A stretch of DNA of 64,000 nucleotides from Sclerurus mexicanus (taxonomy: Eukaryota; Chordata; Aves; Passeriformes; Furnariidae): assembly GCA_013396755.1 (NCBI GenBank), contig VWZF01000445.1, positions 2,211,622 to 2,275,621 on the forward strand. The letters are read 5' to 3'. Below the pieces are notes generated by a model, which worked only from the letters and a program-made list of their open reading frames with translations, was not told the origin of the DNA and did not search any database. Shown here in pieces: positions 1 through 13,160 of this stretch. The translations under genes and the position numbers were made by a program. The first letter of the stretch is position 1. Each line of letters begins with the position of its first letter.

Positions 1-3000
1 TTTAAGAGAATTCCCTTGGAGGATTCTGTCCTGCATAATTTTGGGCTTTTTGTTATTGTTCTCTTTCTCTCCTGCCTCCTCCTTAGGATCCTTCCATCTC
101 CACACTAGCAGCACTGCTACAGCCCAGCTCATTTCCCCTCAGTGGTGCAGTCAGCTACTCCTTATTCAAGTCCTCTTCCTCAGTCCTTTCCCTCTGCTTT
201 GTGCTCCTGAGCCTCCAACTGTCTCTTCCTACTCTGTCCCTAGATTCTGGGCACCCTCTCTCTGACCATCAGCTTCTCATATTGCAGTCCTGCCAATAAG
301 ACTAACCCTTGGCATTTTCAAGATATTTTGTGTACCAGTGCTGAAGTCTTTTGATATGCCCTCTCTTCCAGTGACTGGTTACTGATTGCTGCTGCACCAC
401 AGCCTCTCTCTCTCTAGAGCTTTTGTTCCACTCTTTTCGAAGTTACACTATGAGTTTCTGCCCTTAGCCTCACAGTTGTCTTCTGATAATGATGGAACTT
501 GTTTGTGTCTATTACCATGACTCCTAATCTTGTAGTTGACCTGATATTGCTGGCTTGTTTTGCATGTTGTCTTTTTTTCTTTTTTCCACATGTGTTTGGT
601 ACAGAACTTTAGGACCTGAGTCCTTGTCTTGGACTAAATCTGTTATAGCAGACCTCCAGGTTGATACTACAGCACAGATATTAGATTAATTGCTATTTTT
701 GTTAGCATTTGGGGAGGATGTAAATTTGGAAGCAGCCTTAAATAATTTGTAGCCCAAACAGGAATACGGGAAAGAGGGAATTGTGAAAAGAGAGCGATCC
801 ATAATAACAAAATATGAGGAACCTTCTATTTGCCTCTGATAATCCTGATTTTTTCAAATGATGAATCAGTGCTTAATCAAGCACCATTTCTTTGAAAACT
901 TACAAGCAAAAAGCACATGAATCAGCTTCTACTATACACAGGTAAGGATGCCCTTCAATTTTGGTAGGGTCTGAGCCCAATTTAAGAGTAATCTTACTGA
1001 CCACTGGATGTCACTGCGACACTGCAGGAATGAAAATTAAGGCAGGGATTTTCAAAAGCATCCAAAGGATTTAAGAGCATGAGTCCCTGCGACCATCATT
1101 TCAACTTTTGGGAATGTCCCTAAAAGTAGTTGGTAGCCTACATTCCACTGATGTACAATGAGCTTTAATTTTGAGATTTAGGCACTCTAGTCTATCAAAA
1201 AAGTATATCAATTAGTGTCATACTAAAAAGTCCTGTGTGTGTTTCAGAAAGGGGATTCCCAAAAGGGGTTCTAATTACACTGTTAATTTCGTCATTGGTA
1301 TGGTGAAGATTTTGATGATTAATTAAATTTCATTGTTCAAATAAAATAATATGAGGACTGAAGGAGATTTCAAGAGCTTGGTTAGTCTACTCCACCTTAG
1401 AGCTAGAATCAGATAATGTCAACGCTAATTTGATTTGCTCAACATCTGCAGCTATTTCATAACCTCATCAGAAAACAAACTTGATTTTTTTTTTGCTGTA
1501 ACTTTCAGATCATGATTTCCAAACTTTCTATTCTTGTTCTTCCCCTTTACAGAGATGGAAGGAAAGCAAATCAAGAGTCGTAAGGAGTTATAATGGCACA
1601 TGAAGCAGACTTAGATACACATAAAATAGCTGTATTATGCTATAATAATTAAAAAAAAATTGAATACTACCAAGTGAGGAGAAGAGCAATCTGGGGCACT
1701 GGACCACTTAGCCAGTAGCAGAAAATGGAAAACTAACAAAAGATTGGGCAGATCACTTGAACTTGAGAGGATTCTTTCACCTTTAGGTTATTGAAAGGAA
1801 ACCTCTCTCAGAGAGTTGTAGAAAAGGCTACTGATAGTAACAGAGAAGTTACTGTGGCAAGACGTATGTGATTTAAATTATGGGCGAATCATAAACATGA
1901 AAATCAAGTTTGCTCTTTAGTTAAAATTGTGCAGCTGTGCTTGTGTGCACAACCAGTATACCTAATCCATTAATTCCTCCCATGGTGCAGGAACATGCCA
2001 GCTGGTCTCTGCATAGATCAGGACTGGCTTGGGGCAGTGAGCCAGTTGGAAACCAACAAACCTTCACAGCTGAGTATTTGACTGTTACATGTGCCTGGCC
2101 AGGTGACAATTTTAGACAGTTCTTGAAATTTCCTAAGGCAGCTCCTGCTGCATATAATCCAATTTTTGTGCTTAAATGTGTTGATTAACACCCTGGATGT
2201 AGTGTTCCAAAGACTCACCCAGGTAGACTACAGATGTAATCAAGACAAGACATTTATAAAAGTCAATGAAAATGGTTTCTGCAAAAATAGTGGTGTAGAA
2301 AAGTATTTGTACATAGATAAAATACTTAAGAGACTCTCTGTGTGTAGTTAGGATATATGAGCAAGAGTAAAGTGCTTTGGGTAGTCTCTTCTGATCCAGC
2401 TGAAGATGCCACATCAGTGACCTTTGCAATGGAGGTTTCTGACACCACCAACCATGGCTGAGTGTCCTGTCTGGGAGAGTTCATTCTCCATGCAACATTA
2501 GTCTAGGCAAGATACTGGATTTTTTAAATTTATTTTATCAAACACTCTGTCCTTCGTGGTCTATAATATGAAATTAATGCAAAATACCAGCCTATCAAAA
2601 TGCAGTGATCTTGCTGTGAAAATGAGGGTCTGAAATTTCAGGGGCAAATGATTCCAGTTTCAACAGTTTTCCTAACATACTTTTGAAGTTTGCAATAGCC
2701 AAGCCACCCCATCTCCTCCTTAAAACTGGAAGTTCATAACTTTTCAATGAAGCCAGTTTTTGCTTATTTATGTTGACTAATGTATTTTGTTTCTTCCTTC
2801 TACAGCAACACAGGTACCAGAAGTCACTTTCTAACCTAAGAAACAATAACAGCTTTTCAAGGCTAAATATTGTCTTTCATAGTCTCGCTTCATTATTTCT
2901 TATTCGCCTTCAGACAACTGTAAATACTGCCATGCCTTAATTATTATATGACCTCTGACTTTCTGAAGTTTGTCTCTAACTTCTCCTTGGAAAAATTAGA

Positions 3001-3420
3001 GCAACTCATGCAAGTAATCCACTAGAGTTTTTGTCCTGTGGTTAGTATGTTGCTGTGTATTTTAAAATGCTTTAAGAGTTGCAGCCACAACAGAAGTCTC
3101 CAAGAATAGCTAATCTAAAGGATCCTTGCTTGGCATGATGCACATTAACAGAATTTTACAGATGCTCTAGCCTGAGATTTATTAATTGCTCAAGTTAAGC
3201 CAGAGTTTGTTCATAATTAATGATATGGTAGTAAAAATTTTTCTCAGCTCAGAAGTTGAATAAACATGACCCTCTGGAAAGGAAGCCAAAATGGAGAGAT
3301 GGTGAATATCTATTTCCAGATTACTGGACATAAATTCAATACTAAATGGGTAAATTGTTTAATGAAAACTAAATCCTTGTGCATCACTTGCCACAAACAT
3401 CCTGAGCTGGACTGTAGTGT
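1..3420. other. Unique AT-rich DNA, no gene seen
   Basis: I see no recognisable gene or interspersed repeat here. The first 700 bases are pyrimidine-rich on the plus strand. A long pyrimidine tract ending in TTAG near 60-87 resembles a splice acceptor, but the frame after it (to 265) matches nothing I know. The other open frames (1921-2846, both strands) are short and overlap one another, as expected by chance. An intronic or intergenic origin fits equally well. Confidence 0.6.
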
Positions 3421-3439
3421 TTGAATTAAAGTCAGGGTT

Positions 3440-3660
3440 CAGTGAAAGAGAGAGCCTAGAGATGTGGTTTGGAGTGGGGTTGAAAATGGGCATCCAAAGG
3501 AAGGTTAGGGCAGCCAAGAGATTTGTGCTCAGAGAACATTTGTGTTGCAGGTCAGAGTTGTGGTCTTAGTCCAAACCTAAGCTCAGAAGTAGGATTCAGG
3601 TTTGGGTTTGGATTGAATGTAAGCGAGAGCCTGGAGGTGTGGTTGGAGTGGTGCTTAAAA
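3440..3660 (+). repeat. Diverged direct duplication, about 175 bp apart
   Basis: A segment of about 45 bases beginning near 3444 recurs near 3619 with several substitutions. Both copies contain GAGAGCCT (3450-3457 and 3625-3632), then a purine-rich GAG/GGTGTGG and GGAGTGG stretch, then AAAATGG. The start-to-start spacing is 175 bp. The DNA around the copies is rich in GGTT and GGGTTT words. It looks like two remaining units of a decayed minisatellite or a local duplication. No family is recognised. Confidence 0.55.
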
Positions 3661-5443
3661 TGGCAGAAAACAACATTTTCAAGTGAATGAAAGATTAATG
3701 GAAGATGAAGAAGTCTCGGGACCTTTTATTCAAATGGAAGGATGTACAACAGTTGAACAAGACATCAACAGGGATGGGGTCAGAAGTTGTTTTGGAAAAG
3801 GTTCTACTACATATCAGTATGGTTAAAACATAACCACATGATACTGTTTGATTTCTTTATTCTGTGAAATTAGTAGAGGACTTGCCTCATGAAGATAATG
3901 AGGAAACATACTATGGTGAGTTTTCTTGTAAAAAAAAAGAAATATATACACTGTTTTATGAGATACAAATATAGAAGTAGTAAATCAGCTATGGGCACTA
4001 CTTTTCCATCATATGTATTTGGTTTAGAAATATGTCTTCTCTGATATTTGTTCTAACTTCCTAAGATTCCCCTCTTATGTGGAGAAAAATAAAATCAATT
4101 TTCCAGAAGAGATTTCCCCCTAAATCAGCACCTGAAAATTTGCAAGCTGACACTTCTCAGCCTTTAAAAACCACTTTTTAAAGACATTTGCAATTATGTC
4201 CCAAACAAGCATTTTAGTTCTCAGCTATCCCAATAATCCATGGTGTGAAAACTATCAAAGGCCTTCCCTAAAAGCTTTGGAAGGTTTATAGCAACACAGT
4301 CAATTAACAAACACTTTCTTTGCACGTCTGGCAGGTGCAGCATAGATACAACCAATCTTTCCATGTGTAAGGGCTTTTCTTCAGCTTTTTGTCTTTTTCC
4401 AGTCTTGGCTGGTGTCAGCATAGAGTAGCAGCTATCATATGTTTTGATGGCGTATGTATTGGCAGTTCTCGTATGGGTTGATAGGGCAGCTTAGTTTAAG
4501 AGTCCTTGGAAGGATGTGGAGGCAGTGAGTCCTTGGGTGGTCCTTGGGATTGTAGTCTTGAGCTAGAGCAGGAGCTGTTTCATTATACTGTGCACTACAG
4601 GGACTTAGGTACCTGTTTTCTTGTGTAAGGAATGAGTAAATGGACTAATTAATCATTAATTTCATGCCTCTCAAGCGTGAAGTTGTCTGACACTCACAAA
4701 GCCAAGGAGTTGACTCTGCTCTCCTTTACACCTTGTTTAGCCTAATGAAACAGCAATGCTTTTTTTCTTTTAATACAGAAGAGAGCTCAGAATGGGCCAT
4801 AATAACTTTCAGGTCACCTTAAAGGGAAAGCAACCTTCCTCAAGAATTTAATCAGAAGACATTACAGAGAAACAAGGAAGCTCTGGGTTCTGCTTCAGAT
4901 CCTGAGAAACGTTGATCCCCAAACTGCCATCATGATGTAATTTAAATACTTATATCCTTAATAAGTAAGGTGCCTATTCTGTCAGCCAAAAAAAAATTTG
5001 ACATTTGGCTGCCACAATCATGTTAGAAACAACATTCTTGTTTTGGACTATACAAGAGAGCGCTGATTGATGACAGAACCGTATTATGACTTAGGTTACA
5101 GAAGTTTGCAGGTGTCCTTAACCAAGAATTTCTACTTGCTATTTTTGGATTTTGCTCACATGTGATTATTTCTGAGGTCCTACACAGTATGCAAGGTTCA
5201 GTTCTGCAACTGGTAGTTGTTACAGCCTACAAAAGCAGGTGGGTGAGGTACACAGATACACAGGGCTTGTGGTTACATACCATGTGGGGTTGTCTCACCT
5301 GGTCACGGACCCCTGTCTGCTGCTCTAGTCTATTGGATGTGCTGGCCTGAGCACGTTTTAGCCAGGAAGAATTAATAATCCAAGCCCAGCCTAGATACCA
5401 GGCTCATGCAAATGAGGAACAGGGGATGTACTGGGTTTATAAT
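3661..5443. other. Unique DNA, no gene seen
   Basis: There is nothing recognisable apart from A/T runs and short chance frames (4221-4421 minus, 5162-5350 plus). The word TCCTTGG recurs several times around 4500-4550, without a regular period. Confidence 0.6.
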
Positions 5444-5768
5444 AGATTCATAGAATCATGGAATGGTTTGGGTTGAAAGGGACCTTAAAGATCAACTAAT
5501 TCCAACCTCCTTGCCATGGGCAGGGATGCCACTCACTAGATCAGGTTGCTCAGAGCTTCATCCAACCTGACCTTGAACTCTTCCAGGGATGGGGCAACCA
5601 CAACCTCTCTGGGAAACCTTTAGGTACTGAAAGGTTGTAATGCAATCTCCCCAGAGGCTTCTCTTCTTCAGGCTGAACAACTCCAGCTGTCTCAGCCTGC
5701 CTTTGTAGGATAGGTATTCTGAAACTCTGATGATCTTCGTGACCCTCCTCTGGACCCATTCCAACAGG
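5444..5768 (-). mobile_element. CR1 LINE fragment, 3' end (minus strand)
   Basis: The plus strand starts with the reverse complement of the avian CR1 tail (TTCATAGAATCATGG), then the well-known 3' region: GGTTTGGGTTGAAAGGGACC, a purine word for 'AAAGATCA', and a GCCATGGGCAGGGATGCCAC block. The minus-strand frame at 5558-5764 resembles the C-terminal part of CR1 ORF2, with the short stretches LRQLELFSLKKRSLWGD and TTFQYLK. The copy is about 325 bp and truncated at its 5' end, which is the usual state of CR1 because reverse transcription often stops early. No long poly(A) is present, as expected for CR1. Divergence in the tail and frame suggests an old, inactive copy. It carries no promoter or complete ORF. 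Confidence 0.93.
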
Positions 5769-6150
5769 ATTGGTGATGTGTATCTAGATTAAATCTTCCA
5801 AAAACAAAGAAAAAAATTGTCTCATGTTTTCTTACTGCTTCCATGGAAGGGTGAGAGAGACAATGTACTTTAAAGCATGATGGAGACACTCCTTGATGAA
5901 GCCTGCTCCCCTGGCTGGCATATACTACTTTGTTCCAGGCACATTTCTAGCATCCCTTGTGAAGACAGGAAGGATGTTCAAGAAAGGGGTGCAGGGTGCG
6001 AGGGCTTCCCTGGTGCTCTGGGCATGCTCTAGTCTGGTTGCAGATTTATGGGGATTAAGGCAGGCTTCATGTCCTTTGCTCACAGTGTCTTGGATGGAAA
6101 TGGAGCTTCATATTTGCAACTTCTTATGTTTTTGTTTTCTCATTGAGCAT

Positions 6151-6172
6151 TGTTTGTTTGTTTGTTTGTTTA
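6151..6172 (+). repeat. (TTTG)n microsatellite
   Basis: About five uninterrupted TTTG units are visible. It is a plain simple repeat in unique DNA. Confidence 0.9.
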
Positions 6173-6817
6173 TTCCTCTCCCCCCAAAAATAGTCTTTTG
6201 TTTTGTATACTTATTCTTCCTGGTAGGTGCTTAAGGGACCAGTCGAGTAAATTACAACAACTGAGCTTTTCTGTGTCACAATCCTCAGCACATTCAAGGT
6301 CAGGTCTTCACTGTAGAAGAAACCCACTTTGCAAGGTACTAATTTACTTCACAGAAAGAGATTACTGATCACAGTAGATTTCTGTGGCAGGTGAATATGT
6401 AATTCAGAATGAATAATTTATTAAAAGTATTTAGCCTTATTATCTGCTCACGGTAAGTCCGTGAGTACTTCAGAATGTTCTTATGTTCATCCTTAAATGC
6501 TTCTACCATCTCCTTCTCTTAGATTTACTTTTCTGACTTGCTTGCTGAACTATAACTTGGTGAGATCTCTCCAAGAGTAGACAGGTATGCAAACTCTTCC
6601 TTTGCATGTGTAGACCGAAAATAAGATTTATAAACTTTTTTGAAACATGATTTTTAATCTTTTTTTCCATAATAGCTTAGCAGTAGCCCATGAAAAGGGA
6701 AAACAAACACAAAATGAATCCTTCAAAAAGAGGCACAAATAATAAACAGAGCATTTTTGATTATACTTTCTGGCTAAAATCTCTGAACAATTGTATTTTA
6801 CATGTGTGTCTGTGTTG

Positions 6818-6834
6818 TTTTTTTTTTTTTTTTT
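6818..6834 (+). repeat. Poly(T) run
   Basis: An uninterrupted run of about 17 T. No SINE or processed pseudogene body was found next to it. Confidence 0.9.
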
Positions 6835-6890
6835 AAATTAGACATCTAAAAATTGATATAGGAATATCCAATGAGAACTGTCAAACTGTC

Positions 6891-7448
6891 TGCTGTGGTT
6901 TAACATGCAGTTAAATCCCACAGAGCTGCTTGCTTGCTCGTCTGCCCAGTGGGATGGGGAGAGAATTGGGAAAGAAAAATCATAGGTTGAGATAAAGGCA
7001 GTTTAACAGGACAGAAAAGGAAAGGAAAAGACTACTCCTGCTCCTCCTTCTGCTACTGATAAAATAATTACATTACAAAAACAAGTGAAGAACAGTGCAA
7101 TTGCTCATCACCTGCTGACTGATCCCCATCCAGTTCCCAAGCAGCTGCCCCCAGCCAGCTTTTGCCCTAATTTATATACCGGGCATGATGCCATATGGTA
7201 TGGAATGTCCCTTTGGCCAGCTGAGGTCAGCTGTCCTGGCTATGTCCATTCCCAGCTTCTTGTGTTGCCTCGGCTTCCTCACTGAAGAAGTGGGGTGAGA
7301 TGCTGAAAACTTCTTGACTTAATTAACACTGCTCAGCAATAATCAAAACATCACTGTTATCAGCATTATCCTCATCTTGAATCCAAAACACAGCCCTGTA
7401 CCAGTTACGAGGAAGAAAAGTAACTCTATCCCAGCCAAAACCAGGACG
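6891..7448 (-). mobile_element. Solo LTR of an avian ERV-L-like retrovirus (minus strand)
   Basis: This is about 558 bp with retroviral LTR features readable on the minus strand. The 5' end (right side) is a TCCTGGTTTTGGCTGGGATA-type U3 start. U3 contains the block CATGATGCCATATGGTATGG, which is shared with the LTR at 57989-58570. A TATA-like TATATAAATT lies at about 7172-7181. The R/U5 part contains TTTATCTCAACCTATGA, and the 3' end reads TTAAACCACAGCA (left side). Left flank CTGTC (6886-6890) and right flank CTTTC (7449-7453) match at 4 of 5 positions, consistent with a decayed 5-bp target duplication. No internal retroviral sequence adjoins it, so it is probably a solo LTR left by recombination. 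The class assignment is from memory of avian repeats; the orientation rests on the TATA and R/U5 order. Confidence 0.85.
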
Positions 7449-7637
7449 CTTTCTGATTTGTAAAATTATGACATTTACTTAAATGCATATATTTGGACAT
7501 ATCAACCTAATGTCAGATTTCTGTTTTCAAACTAACATGAAAATATTGCTTAATGAACCTTCAAAATGATCATGCTAGATAAGATGGTTCTATACGAGAA
7601 TTTTCTTTTGGCACTGGCTTGACCTACAGTATCTGGT

Positions 7638-7674
7638 TGGACTGCATGAGGACCTCTTCATGGACTGCATGAGG
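7638..7674 (+). repeat. Short duplication TGGACTGCATGAGG
   Basis: Two identical 14-base copies lie at 7638-7651 and 7661-7674, offset by 23 bp. This is probably a small local duplication. Confidence 0.8.
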
Positions 7675-10106
7675 TGTCTTCACTGAAGATAAATTATATT
7701 TTCAAAAAGGAAGAGGACAGCACTGCAGTTGGTGGCAAGGTGTTTTCTTGGGAAAGAGAGAGGAAGTGCTAGTGAGCTGCTGAAAAATAAAGACAATTTT
7801 TCTCATTTTTATGTATCTTTATTGTACCTGAAAGTATGGGAAAAAAGTAGCATTTTTTTTTGTGAGCTGCTTCTCTCTGTCTTCCTCATGATCCCATTTT
7901 TCTTGCACACTTTCAGCCAGGGATTTCTATGCCCCACTCTACCCTGACATAATTCTTTTTCTAAGTGCACTGGGCACCATCCCTCTATGTCCTAAGGAAG
8001 CAACGAGTCTCCTTCATCACTAACCTCCACTTTCCATTTTCAGTACTACTGTCTGCTCACTGCATCCATCCTTATCTAGGTGACAAACCACCTGAGCTCT
8101 AGCTCAGGCCAGCCCAAACACTTGCTACTCAGAATCATCCTTGCCCTGCAAGCACCGGACATGGCCGTGTTTTCATCCTGCTTTGGTGCAGTTTCTCGTC
8201 ACCACTTCCGTTTGATAACACCAGGCTTTTCACATTCTGCACGTGCACAGTAAACACTAAACGCCCCCACTGTCCTGCCGTAGTTTCTAGGTTTAAAGCT
8301 TAGGAATACAGTCATAAGCTCTGAAAGTTTCTCTTCTTTCCCATTACCCATTGTCACTGGGTTCAGGAAACCACAGTCTGTTCCCATCAGCTTAAATGGA
8401 ATGACCTGAGCACAAAATGCAACTGGCAGGCAGCAATCTTAAACATGCATTAGTATAACTTGTGTTTTGTGGAAAGCTCTAGGAAATCAGGAACGAACAT
8501 AATATGGAGTGTGTAAACAGAGCCTGCTCTATCCTGGGAGACGCCAAGCCTTCTGCTCTGTGGTTGCTCTATTTTGTTGACAGCTGATTTGCTACCAGGA
8601 CCCTGGAGAAATGGGGGCTGAAGGCACCGTGTGTGTCTGTGCCACTGTAATGTGCCTTGTGGGGCTAATCCAGCCAATGCTTGCATTCCTGGTACGGTGT
8701 CTCTCTCCTTTGCCACCTGTAGTCTGCTAATTTGCTACAAGGCAGGGTTCCCTGTTACCACATCTGTGGTTGAGGCCTCTGGGTCTACAGAGAGGATTGA
8801 AATTAAGGCACCATGTGGTGATACTGCATGCTGCTGTATCTCAGCCATGGCATGTAACAAATTGACCTAATTGGAAAGTTGCAGACTTTTACCAGCAGAA
8901 ACCCCTCTCTTAATTTTCCTTGCGAGAGAAAGGGTTTATGCTCCTGAACTAGTGGTAGGGAAACTACTCCTTTGACTTTTCCACTTTAAATATACAGCTT
9001 CTGGGGCAGAAAAGCTGGCTGTGAATCAGTACTTACTTGATGGCAGGATCACAAAGAGGGCCCACTGATTCTGTCCTGTACCCACTGAAGTGTGAGACAG
9101 CAGGAGAGACTTGCTGGGTCCTGCGTGCTGAGAGTGGAGCTACATCTCTTTGTGGTCCTCCAGTCTGCTTTCCAGCAAGATTTTTTTTTCTATTTACTTT
9201 AATTTCTTTATTGTGAATAACTGTTTTAGTATTGCTTATGGTACAACATGTTCACAGCAAAATGAGGAAAACAGTTGGCCTGGGTGGAGTGGAACACGGA
9301 TTTGGTGACTAATATGTGGCTTTGAACCTCTTTTTTAACTAAAGATCTTAATGAAAAGTGTGTGAGAGTGTGTGTACATGTGAGAAAGAGATGAAACACA
9401 GCACAGTTTAAATGCTGTCTGATGTTTTACAGATAGGATGCCATTTTTTCACCTACAAAAGCTGATAAAATGCAAGTTCCATTTAGGAGTAGGATTTGCA
9501 GTTACTGGAATATATGCCCTGAAAAAATGTGTATCTACAGGGAATAGTAGTTCATGGAGAAAACAAGTTGGTGCTGAGAAGTTCAATTACTCTCCTGAAA
9601 TATCAATAATGTAGCTGGAAGAAAGAAAAAACAACAGGCCACTTCCTATATTGGATGTATTCTCAAAACGTCTATAAAGGTTTGCTGCCAGCAGCAAGAA
9701 AGTAATAACTATAAATGTTGCTCAGTGGGAAGACTTAGTGGTAGAGCCCCTCTGTTTGAAATTTTACTGAAGCCCTGTCAACACAGTGTAACTTTAAAGT
9801 TTTTGCATTTTTATTTTTATTATCGTTTCTATTATTCTTGGCAGGTGCATGTGTTGGTAGGTGAACTCAGAGTCTCCCTCCCGGCAAGGCTCTCTGTCTT
9901 TTCAAGTCATTCAACATAAACCTGCAGTTTCCTGGTTCCTAGATCTGCTGAAATACATTTTAAATATATTGTTCTTGATGGTCACTGTAGCATTTCCTGA
10001 AGTCCCACTGGATTATTTTATAGAAGGGTTAAGCAGCAGAGCGAGCAATGTAATTGTATTCCTTAAATAATTACCAAACTCTTTTATTTGACAGCTATGG
10101 TTGAAT

Positions 10107-10152
10107 GTAATAATAATAATAGTAACAACAACAATATTATTATTAATAATTA
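10107..10152 (+). repeat. Mixed AAT/AAC/ATT trinucleotide repeat
   Basis: TAA/AAT units grade into AAC units and then TAT/AAT units. It is a compound, interrupted microsatellite. Confidence 0.85.
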
Positions 10153-11130
10153 AGATTATGATGAAGAGAAACAACCCCAATATGTTCTAGGCTGCTGGAG
10201 GCAAATTATTATCCATTTTTTCCTCTTCTTTAGGTATTGGCACCTGTGCCTGGTCTCAGCAGCACAAGATCTTATGCTGACAGAGCTTTGCCATTGCACA
10301 GGACAGCCTTTCATCAGAAGAGCTCCTGAGGAACCTTCTGAGCTTACGTTTGAGGAAGAGAGGTTTTTGACCTGAGGTACTGCAACAAATAGGCTGAAAA
10401 CAGATTGAGGTGAATGAATTGTTGTTTTCCCAGCAGCTTGAAATGAACACTAGAGTAATCCACCCTCCTTTCTTAATTTTTTTATAACTGTTCTCAGCTG
10501 AAGGTTTCAAAAATGTTTTTACAGTTATTTTATGTATTTCAAAATAACATTTATTAGCCTAATACCTCTAACTGTACAATGATGGGTGAGTCACATGTAG
10601 ACTGTGCTCCCACATTACTTCAGTTGAATTCATATACATAACTTTATGTAGTTTGGCAGCAGTGGCATGGCTAGGTGTTAAATGAAATTAATTCTGCTAA
10701 GATTAACTCTCAGAGACAGACCTATAGTGCGACAACGACTATAGTTTACAGTTGTTGTCAAACACTAACAAAATGGAGATACTTCCTGCCCACAGTGAGT
10801 GGCTTTTTTGAGGCATCTCTGTGTGATGCTCAATAAGATAATAGACCCAAATAACTCCCTGAGGAAAAATGCAGGTAAAAGAATAATCTTATTTTTATTT
10901 TGGAAAGTGATGCATGGAAAGCCATTATTTCAAAAGTAGGTTAGCTCCTGTGGCATCTGTGGCTGGGATGGTGCTAGAGGCCCTGCATTTTGATCTTCTG
11001 AACCTTGGTATGGGCTTCTTGCTGCCAAGATGGTTTAAGTGAGCAGCACATTTTTTGTAAAAAGGGAAGTTGCAGCTTCTTGGGATGTATTTTTTTATTA
11101 TGAATTCTTATTGTGTTGTGTATAATAATA

Positions 11131-11147
11131 AATACACACACACACAA
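11131..11147 (+). repeat. Short (AC)n microsatellite
   Basis: About seven AC units follow a TAATAATAAAT stretch. It is a simple repeat. Confidence 0.85.
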
Positions 11148-13160
11148 GGCCCTCTGACTGTATTACAGTAAGAACTGGAAAAAGATCTATTAAAGTCCTA
11201 ATCATTTTTGATAATAGCAAGGGAACAACCATGGCTTCCAGCAATGTCTGATATGTAATCTTTAGAAACTAAGGAACTTGATGGAGTTCCTTGATTTTCT
11301 ATAAATAGAAGAATATATATTCAGTAATCAGTAATCTTGGTATTTTTTTTTAATCTCTTGGAATACCTGTTTTCCTAATTAGGTATTTGAAACATCCTAA
11401 CTTGTGGGTTTACAAAAAAGTATAAGCAGTCAGACTGGGTAAAAAGCAACTTCAAAATCAGAAAATGCACTTGCGACATACATTTATGAAAGACAAATCC
11501 TAACATTACACTTTGGACAGTGGGCTGGTTAGGTTATGTAAAAGGTTGCTTTAAGGAGTCATGCAGGTGATCAGCTGAAATAATTTGCTTTATACATGTT
11601 GTTCTTTCATTAAAAGGTCAAATAAAATTGTGCTGGAAACCTAGTGAGTATTTTAAATGGCTAGTTACTCAAAATGGCCTTTTGGAGATGGTGTTAGAAA
11701 GAGTCTCAGGTGCTGGCTTTGTTGTATTTTGTCCCATACTCATTTTCAGGGTAAAAAACCATAACCAATACCTGAATGCTGTTTTCTTAATGGTGCTGTT
11801 ACACTGAGCTCTTCCTGTTTTTTATGCTCTTTCTAGATTTTTTACCAAAAAACTCAGTAGAAATACAGAGATGTCAGGCTGTGTCCCTATGTGTGATGCC
11901 TTGATATTGCAAGCAGTCCTTTCATATAACAGCTTTCAGAAATGGTTCTTTTTTACCAAAAAAGTAAAGTTGTCTGTCATTACCCTACTGGAAGACTTTG
12001 ATCACTGCTTTGATGACCTTACATTTTCCTGAATATTCAGGTTAAATTAATTCCTGATTAATTTTATAATCATTTATTCATTACTGTGAACACAATCCTA
12101 GAGGCTGTACTCCCTTGGAATATATGCCAAGATGTTTGGAGAGAGGCATATTCTTACTCAGCCTTCATTTTCTCTGAACAAAGAAGACAGGTTCTTGTAG
12201 TTCCTTAGCTGAGTAACCTCCTTGTTCCTCACATAAGATTAACAGTTCCTCCACATCTACTTTCTCACCTGCCAGTGACTGGAGGTGGATGGACTACGTT
12301 AGATGAGATATTCTCTGTACTCTGTGCAATGTCATTAGTGTCCAGAGAATTCATCAATGCTGATATATCATTGTATGTTTTTGCCTTTGTCCTGAAAGAC
12401 AAACTGGTTTAGTGTCTTGAAGGCATTTGGTCAGGAGATTAACAAACTTGGGTTCTTCTTTTCAGATATTTTGAATTTATGAGAGCTGATGAAAACTGTT
12501 GGAGCATATTACAAGCTGTTGTTATAATAATTCATAAAACATAGCAAAATACACTGGATTTGAAGTCTCCTGAATGTTCTCTTTTCACTCATGTTTTCAG
12601 TCTGTTCCAGTGGGTGGCACAAGAAGCACAAAAAACAGGTGAGTTTCCATCCCAGTATGTCCCATAGGATTTCCAGTTAGTTACTACTGCAGTTCTTAGT
12701 TAAAAATAATAAAGGAGATGCATGAGGGTAAGGAAGTGCATCTCTCAATCCGAGTGTTTAGTATCACACATTGTGAATGTTTAATTCTTCAGTAATGTTT
12801 TATATTCATCAGTATCTACAGATATGGGATTGACGAGGTCATGCTGTGATCTTGCTGTTCTGAATGCACTACATCTGAGGCCAGATGTGTTGGGCATTGT
12901 GTGGGAGCTGCAGATCTAACCTGGTGTGTACCCACTGAGTGACTCTGTGTTGCACGTGCTGTGGGTGTGAACTCTGTATTGTAGCATGTTCAGAACTGTG
13001 CATATATGCCCAGTATTTGGTTCTTTTGGTGACATTGAAATGATCTTTATCATATTCAGTTCCAAGTTCACACTGGGCTTGAAAAAAGAAAATGGCAAAG
13101 ACCTCAGATAAGTACTGCAGCTAAGATAGTGCCCTGAAGAACATCCTACTGTAATGTTTT

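Larger units (their letters stand above)
5769..6890. other. Unique DNA with a TTTG microsatellite
   Basis: No gene was recognised. A plus frame at 5893-6234 reads 113 codons from an ATG but runs through the TTTG microsatellite and looks like chance. A T-run lies at 6818-6834. Confidence 0.55.
7449..13160. other. Unique AT-rich DNA, no gene seen
   Basis: No gene or transposon was recognised. It holds several simple repeats (listed separately), a near-tandem 14-base duplication at 7638-7674, and an 8-bp perfect stem at 11271-11292 (AAGGAACT, loop TGATGG, AGTTCCTT). The frames at 8450-8870 overlap on opposite strands and look like chance. Confidence 0.55.

Noticed and set aside
41..265. 3' terminal exon after the pyrimidine tract at 60-87
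   Set aside because: The frame begins before the acceptor-like site, matches nothing known, and the region is generally pyrimidine-rich.
5893..6234. 113-codon plus frame as a small membrane protein
   Set aside because: Its hydrophobic C-terminus comes from the TTTG microsatellite and adjacent T-rich DNA; no homolog is recognised.
6818..6834. Poly(T) as the tail of a retroposed gene or SINE
   Set aside because: No element body or target-site duplication was found beside it. The LTR 57 bp away has its own boundaries.
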